A stretch of 37,311 bases of DNA from Candidatus Riflebacteria bacterium HGW-Riflebacteria-2. GTDB lineage: Bacteria > Muiribacteriota > Ozemobacteria > Ozemobacterales > Ozemobacteraceae. Shown in pieces: positions 33,659 through 37,311 of the stretch. Made by a program: the position numbers and the translations under genes. Within the stretch, counting starts at the first letter, position 1. Each line of letters opens with the position of its first letter. The stretch is from contig PGYA01000046.1 in assembly GCA_002839435.1 (NCBI GenBank), forward strand, positions 1-37,311, in the 5' to 3' direction. The notes below the pieces were generated by a model. The model made no database searches. It was not told the origin of the DNA and saw only the letters and a list, made by a program, of their open reading frames with translations.

Positions 33659-33689
33659 AAAAAACCGCCAAAACATCTGGCGGTTTTTT
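33659..33689 (-). terminator. Terminator of flagellin 2
   Basis: A symmetric hairpin with a 12-bp stem (AAAAAACCGCCA 33659-33670, TGGCGGTTTTTT 33678-33689) and 7-base loop. On the minus strand it ends in six T, 77 bp after the flagellin 2 stop. Between it and the stop lies a second inverted repeat (TGGCCGG 33724-33730, CCGGCCA 33743-33749) without a T run. It separates flagellin 2 from the promoter of flagellin 1. Confidence 0.88.
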
Positions 33690-33765
33690 GTGGTGGCAGG
33701 CTTTAATCTGCCTGGAGGCTTAATGGCCGGCCGGCCTTCATACCGGCCAGCCACTAAACATTCGT

Positions 33766-36000
33766 TTACTTGAGAAGCTGCAATACTCCCTGCGGAATCA
33801 TGTTGGCCTGCGCCAGCATAGCGGTACCCGACTGTGAAATGATCTGGTTGCGGGTGAACTCGATCATTTCGAGTGCAATGTCAGCATCTCTGATGCGCGA
33901 CTCGGAAGATACCAGGTTGCTGTGCGTGTTGCGCAGATTGTTGATCGCGAACTCAAGCCGGTTCTGGAAGGAACCCATCTTCGAACGCTCGGCCGAAACC
34001 TTGTCGATCGCCTTATTGATCTTCGCCAACGCGCCCTGCGCATTTTTGACGTTGGAAAGATCTATATTGGCAACTCCGAGAGCCTTTGCTGTCATGTTAC
34101 TGAATGCAACATTCATGCTCTGGCCCTGCTCGGCTCCAATCTGGAACTGCGGTGCGGAATCGACAACGAACATCTTGAAGTTCGAATCACCCGAACCCTT
34201 TGCCGTACCTTCGCTTACCCCCAGCTTATTAAGGAAAACATCTTCGCTTACATTTGTTCCCACCAGTGCCAGGGTTACCGTGCTGCTCAATGCATCAGCA
34301 TTATCCTTGTGCATTTTGCCGACGAGAGTAGAAGTGAATGCAATCGCCGATCCAACCTGATCCAGGCGCACATTTACCGTCCAGGCAGCTATTTCATCAT
34401 GAACGAGCTTCTGGAAGTCTACGAACGAAGTCATATCTGCTGCCGTAACTGTGGTCACAATGTCCACTGTCACAGTCGCTACAGTCAGACCATCACCGAT
34501 GTTGAAGTCTAGCTCAGCATTGGCAGCAGCAGTTGCGACATACAGGCTCATGCCCCATTCAACGTACTGACTGTCCTTGCGGGCATCGACAAAGCCGCTG
34601 TAAGTGCCTTCAACCAGGCCAATGCGATCTGCATGAAGAGCTACGCCACTAATATTGATCGTGTTAGCAATGGTTATAGAAGCTGTTGCCGGCTTGTCAT
34701 AGCTGATTCGTATTTCACCCTCGACAACCGAGGCTTCCAGCCCCACAACACCGGTACCAGCATTCTCTATTTCATCGTTAATCTGGCTGGCAAGAGCCTC
34801 CATACTCCACAACCCGATGCCAATTTCTACAGTAACCTCCATACTACCGGCACTGATGATAAACTGCGAGTTGAGCGCGGTAATTCGAAGGCCCTGTTCC
34901 AGGCCCTGTGTGCCAGCTATCTGAGCGGCCTGCGAAGTAAACTCAAGATCTATGCCGTTGAGCAGAGAAGTTGCATTTGAGCCCTCGACATTTACTTTGC
35001 GGACATTGCCAAAGCCATCGCGAAGCTCCACTGCCACACGATTTTCTACCGCTTCGCGGCTTACATTCAAACCTATGGCGTCGAGGATCTTCTGATCGGC
35101 AGAAAACGACACACTGCCTGCTTCACCTATGCTGCCTGAAACAACCTGCAGATAGCCACCAAGACCAGCGACACCCGTCTGCACCGTATTCACACTGGCA
35201 ACCCGTGAGTTCTGAATGTCGAGACCGCTTTTGCTGACCATGGCGTTCTGCAGGGCAGCAGCCAGGTTATCGAGAGTCATCTGACCATCGAGGCTTACAG
35301 ATGATGACTTACCGTTTCCGGTCAGTGTGACGGCCTGGGGCGTTGACAGAACGAACACGCCATTGGCATCGTAGAACTGCGCGATACTCTGAAGCTGCGT
35401 TCCGCCGTCGGCAAGTCCTTCTGAATCCTTGAGAGAGAAGATCTGAGAGCGTTGCATTTCGGCAATCCCGCCGCGCAGAAGTTCAAGCGAGACATCGTAA
35501 CTACCGCCGGTTCCACTGGCGTTGCCGTTAACCAGACCGGAAACCGCATTCGAACTTGCACTTACCAACGCCGTCTGACTGCCATCGAGCAGCTTTTTGG
35601 TGTTGAACTCAGTGTTTTTTGCGATTCTGTCGAGATCCAGCCTTAGTTGATTAACCTCTTTCTGAATCTCGAGACGGTCATTGCTGGTGAGAGTGTCGTT
35701 AGAAGCCTGGATCGCCAGTTCACGCATTCTCTGCAGTATGCTGTGCGATTCACCTAGAGCTCCTTCGGCGGTTTGAATCATCGAAACGCCATCCTGGGCG
35801 TTAAGCACTGCCCGACTCAGGCCACGAATCTGACGGCGCATTTTTTCGCTGATTGCAAGGCCGGCAGCATCATCAGCAGCGCTGTTGATACGCAGACCCG
35901 AGCTAAGCTTCTGAATCGACTTTTCGAGTCGGGCAGAAGTCTGATTGACAGCACCATAGGTGCTTATAGCAAGCACATTCTGATTAATTTTAAGACTCAT
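33766..36000 (-). CDS. Flagellin 2 (744 residues)
   Basis: A filament subunit with intact D0/D1 ends: [59 protein letters not shown] at the front, and [61 protein letters not shown] at the back. The central 490 residues share landmarks with flagellin 1 ([54 protein letters not shown]) but diverge strongly between them. The C-terminal part is closest to flagellin 3. The ATG follows ATGGAGGA. No good sigma-28 promoter is visible in the 183 bp upstream, so it may be read from a promoter ahead of flagellin 3 or from an unrecognised one. Confidence 0.95.
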   Translation of the reverse strand: MSLKINQNVLAISTYGAVNQTSARLEKSIQKLSSGLRINSAADDAAGLAISEKMRRQIRGLSRAVLNAQDGVSMIQTAEGALGESHSILQRMRELAIQASNDTLTSNDRLEIQKEVNQLRLDLDRIAKNTEFNTKKLLDGSQTALVSASSNAVSGLVNGNASGTGGSYDVSLELLRGGIAEMQRSQIFSLKDSEGLADGGTQLQSIAQFYDANGVFVLSTPQAVTLTGNGKSSSVSLDGQMTLDNLAAALQNAMVSKSGLDIQNSRVASVNTVQTGVAGLGGYLQVVSGSIGEAGSVSFSADQKILDAIGLNVSREAVENRVAVELRDGFGNVRKVNVEGSNATSLLNGIDLEFTSQAAQIAGTQGLEQGLRITALNSQFIISAGSMEVTVEIGIGLWSMEALASQINDEIENAGTGVVGLEASVVEGEIRISYDKPATASITIANTINISGVALHADRIGLVEGTYSGFVDARKDSQYVEWGMSLYVATAAANAELDFNIGDGLTVATVTVDIVTTVTAADMTSFVDFQKLVHDEIAAWTVNVRLDQVGSAIAFTSTLVGKMHKDNADALSSTVTLALVGTNVSEDVFLNKLGVSEGTAKGSGDSNFKMFVVDSAPQFQIGAEQGQSMNVAFSNMTAKALGVANIDLSNVKNAQGALAKINKAIDKVSAERSKMGSFQNRLEFAINNLRNTHSNLVSSESRIRDADIALEMIEFTRNQIISQSGTAMLAQANMIPQGVLQLLK

Positions 36001-36031
36001 AATGATTCCTCCATGAATCGAATTTTAGTTT

Positions 36032-36044
36032 GCGCATCCTGCGC
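36032..36044 (-). promoter_or_regulatory. GGA-loop hairpin in flagellin 2 leader (possible CsrA site)
   Basis: On the minus strand the sequence GCGCA-GGA-TGCGC forms a 5-bp stem with GGA as the loop, about 20 bases upstream of the GGAGGA ribosome site. Flagellin 1 has a similar hairpin at the corresponding place. Further GGA-containing purine motifs lie upstream (36081-36103). Confidence 0.45.
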
Positions 36045-36136
36045 TGTGACTACAATAAGCTTTACAAAATCAGGCATGTCCCCCTTCCATATGGACTCTC
36101 CTTAATTGTTCGATATATAAAGATATATTTTGAATG

Positions 36137-36170
36137 CGGCCCTGCTTCGCCGGAACGGTGAAGCAGGCCG
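36137..36170 (-). terminator. Hairpin after flagellin 3 (possible weak terminator)
   Basis: An 11-bp stem with one bulged base (36137-36148 with 36160-36170) lies 14 bp after the flagellin 3 stop. No T run follows on the minus strand, only AT-rich sequence. It may slow or process the transcript rather than end it, which would allow read-through into flagellin 2. Confidence 0.4.
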
Positions 36171-36183
36171 TTATATCGCTTGA

Positions 36184-37311
36184 TTATGCCAGCAGCTGTA
36201 AAACGCCCTGCGGCACCAGGTTGGCCTGGGCCAGCATGGCGGTGCCAGACTGCGAAATAATCTGATTGCGGGTGAACTCGATCATTTCAAGCGCGATGTC
36301 AGCGTCTCTGATGCGCGATTCAGAAGCAGTCAGATTGCTGTGCGTGCTGCGTAGATTATTGATGGCGAATTCAAGACGGTTCTGGAATGCACCCATCTTT
36401 GAACGTTCGGCCGAAACCAGATCTATCGCCTTGTTAATCTTTCCCAGGGCGGCCGACGCGCCTTTAACCGTTGTCATGTCGATATTGGCAACGCCAAGCG
36501 CTTCTGCCGACATGTTGGACATCGATATGCCCATTGACTGGCCCTGATCGGCGCCAATATGAAACTGTGGTGAATTATCGATGATATGCAACCTGAAGTT
36601 GGCGTCGCCAAAGCCTTTGGCAGTGCCTTCCTTGACCCCGAACACGCTCTGCATGAAAATCGCCTGGTCAGCATCGGCCATGTTCACAGATACAAGACTG
36701 GTGTAAGCATTCGTCGAATCGTGAAATTTACCGACATACAGTGACGTGAAAGCCATGGCACCACCATGCTGGTCGATTCTTACGGCAACACTGCCCAGCG
36801 TATCGTTCACTGAAGCCTGAAACAGTTTGAATGAGCGCATATCTGCATCGGTTATATCTGCAACACCCATTGTTGTCATCAAGGTAATAGTAATTGAGTA
36901 AACACCATCAGAGACACTTATCAATATTGGCGTTGCCGCCGGAATAACAGTATTGGCAACAGTATCAATAAACTGACTGAAGCCCCATTCGGTGTAATCA
37001 TGATCTTTCGCACCATTGACAAAACCGCTGTAACTGCCGTTAACGAAGCCCAGAGTAGTGGCATTGGCATTGGTTATGACAATATTTGTGCTAAGCGTAT
37101 CCGCAGCTGTAGCCGGCTTTTCATAGGTCAGACGAATCTCACCTTCAACGACAGATGCGTTGAGACCAAGAAGTTCTGCTGCGCCGGTTTCAATAGCGGT
37201 TGCTATCTGATAATTTATACTTCTGGCCAGACCTTCCATGGTCCAGAAACCTTCATTAATGGTTACAATCACTGCATCTGCGCCAATTCCCACAGTAAGA
37301 TTTTCTTTGGG
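36184..37311 (-). CDS. Flagellin 3 (partial, C-terminal 375 codons)
   Basis: The frame runs open to the right edge, so the N-terminus lies outside the window; a GTG at 37293 is internal and not the start. The C-terminal D1/D0 region is typical: [61 protein letters not shown]. The preceding part matches the distal central domain of flagellin 2 (GSYSGFVNGAKDHDYTEWGFSQ; GTAKGFGDANFRLHI; FHIGADQGQSMGISM). It is closest to flagellin 2 at the DNA level near the 3' end. The third of three tandem flagellin genes in the same orientation. Confidence 0.95.
   Translation of the reverse strand, partial: PKENLTVGIGADAVIVTINEGFWTMEGLARSINYQIATAIETGAAELLGLNASVVEGEIRLTYEKPATAADTLSTNIVITNANATTLGFVNGSYSGFVNGAKDHDYTEWGFSQFIDTVANTVIPAATPILISVSDGVYSITITLMTTMGVADITDADMRSFKLFQASVNDTLGSVAVRIDQHGGAMAFTSLYVGKFHDSTNAYTSLVSVNMADADQAIFMQSVFGVKEGTAKGFGDANFRLHIIDNSPQFHIGADQGQSMGISMSNMSAEALGVANIDMTTVKGASAALGKINKAIDLVSAERSKMGAFQNRLEFAINNLRSTHSNLTASESRIRDADIALEMIEFTRNQIISQSGTAMLAQANLVPQGVLQLLA

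Noticed and set aside
36061..36100. Possible sigma-54 promoter (TGGAAG...ATGC) before flagellin 2
   Set aside because: The GG to GC spacing is one base too long and the flanking bases do not fit the consensus.

Overview
The window comes from a flagellated, diderm (Gram-negative-type) bacterium. It encodes an LptF/LptG-type lipopolysaccharide exporter permease, several proteins with Sec signal peptides, and a large block of late flagellar genes with sigma-28-like promoters. I cannot place the lineage. A radical SAM protein resembling the 'spiro-SPASM' family, giant flagellins (about 750 residues) and two Maf-type glycosyltransferases recall spirochaetes and some poorly cultured phyla, but this is only a guess. 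I saw no rRNA, tRNA, insertion sequence, phage gene or CRISPR array.

Layout. (1) Positions 1-795, minus strand: the N-terminal 265 codons of a protein made of octapeptide repeats, running off the left edge. (2) 1095-3074, plus: a membrane polyferredoxin fused to a TPR domain, behind a sigma-70-like promoter. (3) 17677 down to 3076, minus: twelve or thirteen tightly packed genes with no gap above about 70 bp. In order of transcription these are UDP-glucose dehydrogenase, a sugar-phosphate nucleotidyltransferase, pseB, pseC, a pseF-type cytidylyltransferase, pseG, pseI, a pseH-like acetyltransferase, a Maf flagellin glycosyltransferase, a 2[4Fe-4S] ferredoxin, hutH, hutI and aroF. The Pse genes form a full route from UDP-GlcNAc to a CMP-nonulosonate (pseudaminic-acid type), and the Maf protein is its likely transferase onto flagellin. 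(4) 17780-21128, plus: an LptF/G permease, a degenerate 5'-nucleotidase-like secreted protein and a DUF2993/LmeA-like lipid-binding protein. A single gene for a strikingly cysteine-rich secreted protein follows, with its own promoter and terminator. (5) 24033 down to 22031, minus: the radical SAM/SPASM protein, then a pterin-4a-carbinolamine dehydratase. (6) 37311 down to 24170, minus: the filament cluster. It holds three flagellin genes (the third cut by the right edge), an unrecognised 70-residue ORF, flaG, a giant fliD, an unrecognised 201-residue protein, a second Maf protein, fliS and a small YjfB-like motility protein, closed by a strong terminator.

How it fits together. Regions 3 and 6 make and decorate a flagellar filament: sugar synthesis, transfer (two Maf proteins), secretion chaperoning (FliS), cap (FliD) and filament (flagellins). 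The most interesting non-coding signals lie in the flagellin leaders. Flagellin 1 has a near-consensus sigma-28 promoter whose predicted transcript begins with a perfect 10-bp hairpin. Both complete flagellin leaders carry a short GC-rich hairpin with GGA in its loop just upstream of a GGAGG ribosome site, the layout expected of CsrA-type translational control.

The best candidates for undescribed biology are the 26-cysteine secreted protein, the octapeptide-repeat protein, the 201-residue and 70-residue flagellar-cluster proteins, the radical SAM gene that lacks a normal start codon, and the flagellin leader architecture.
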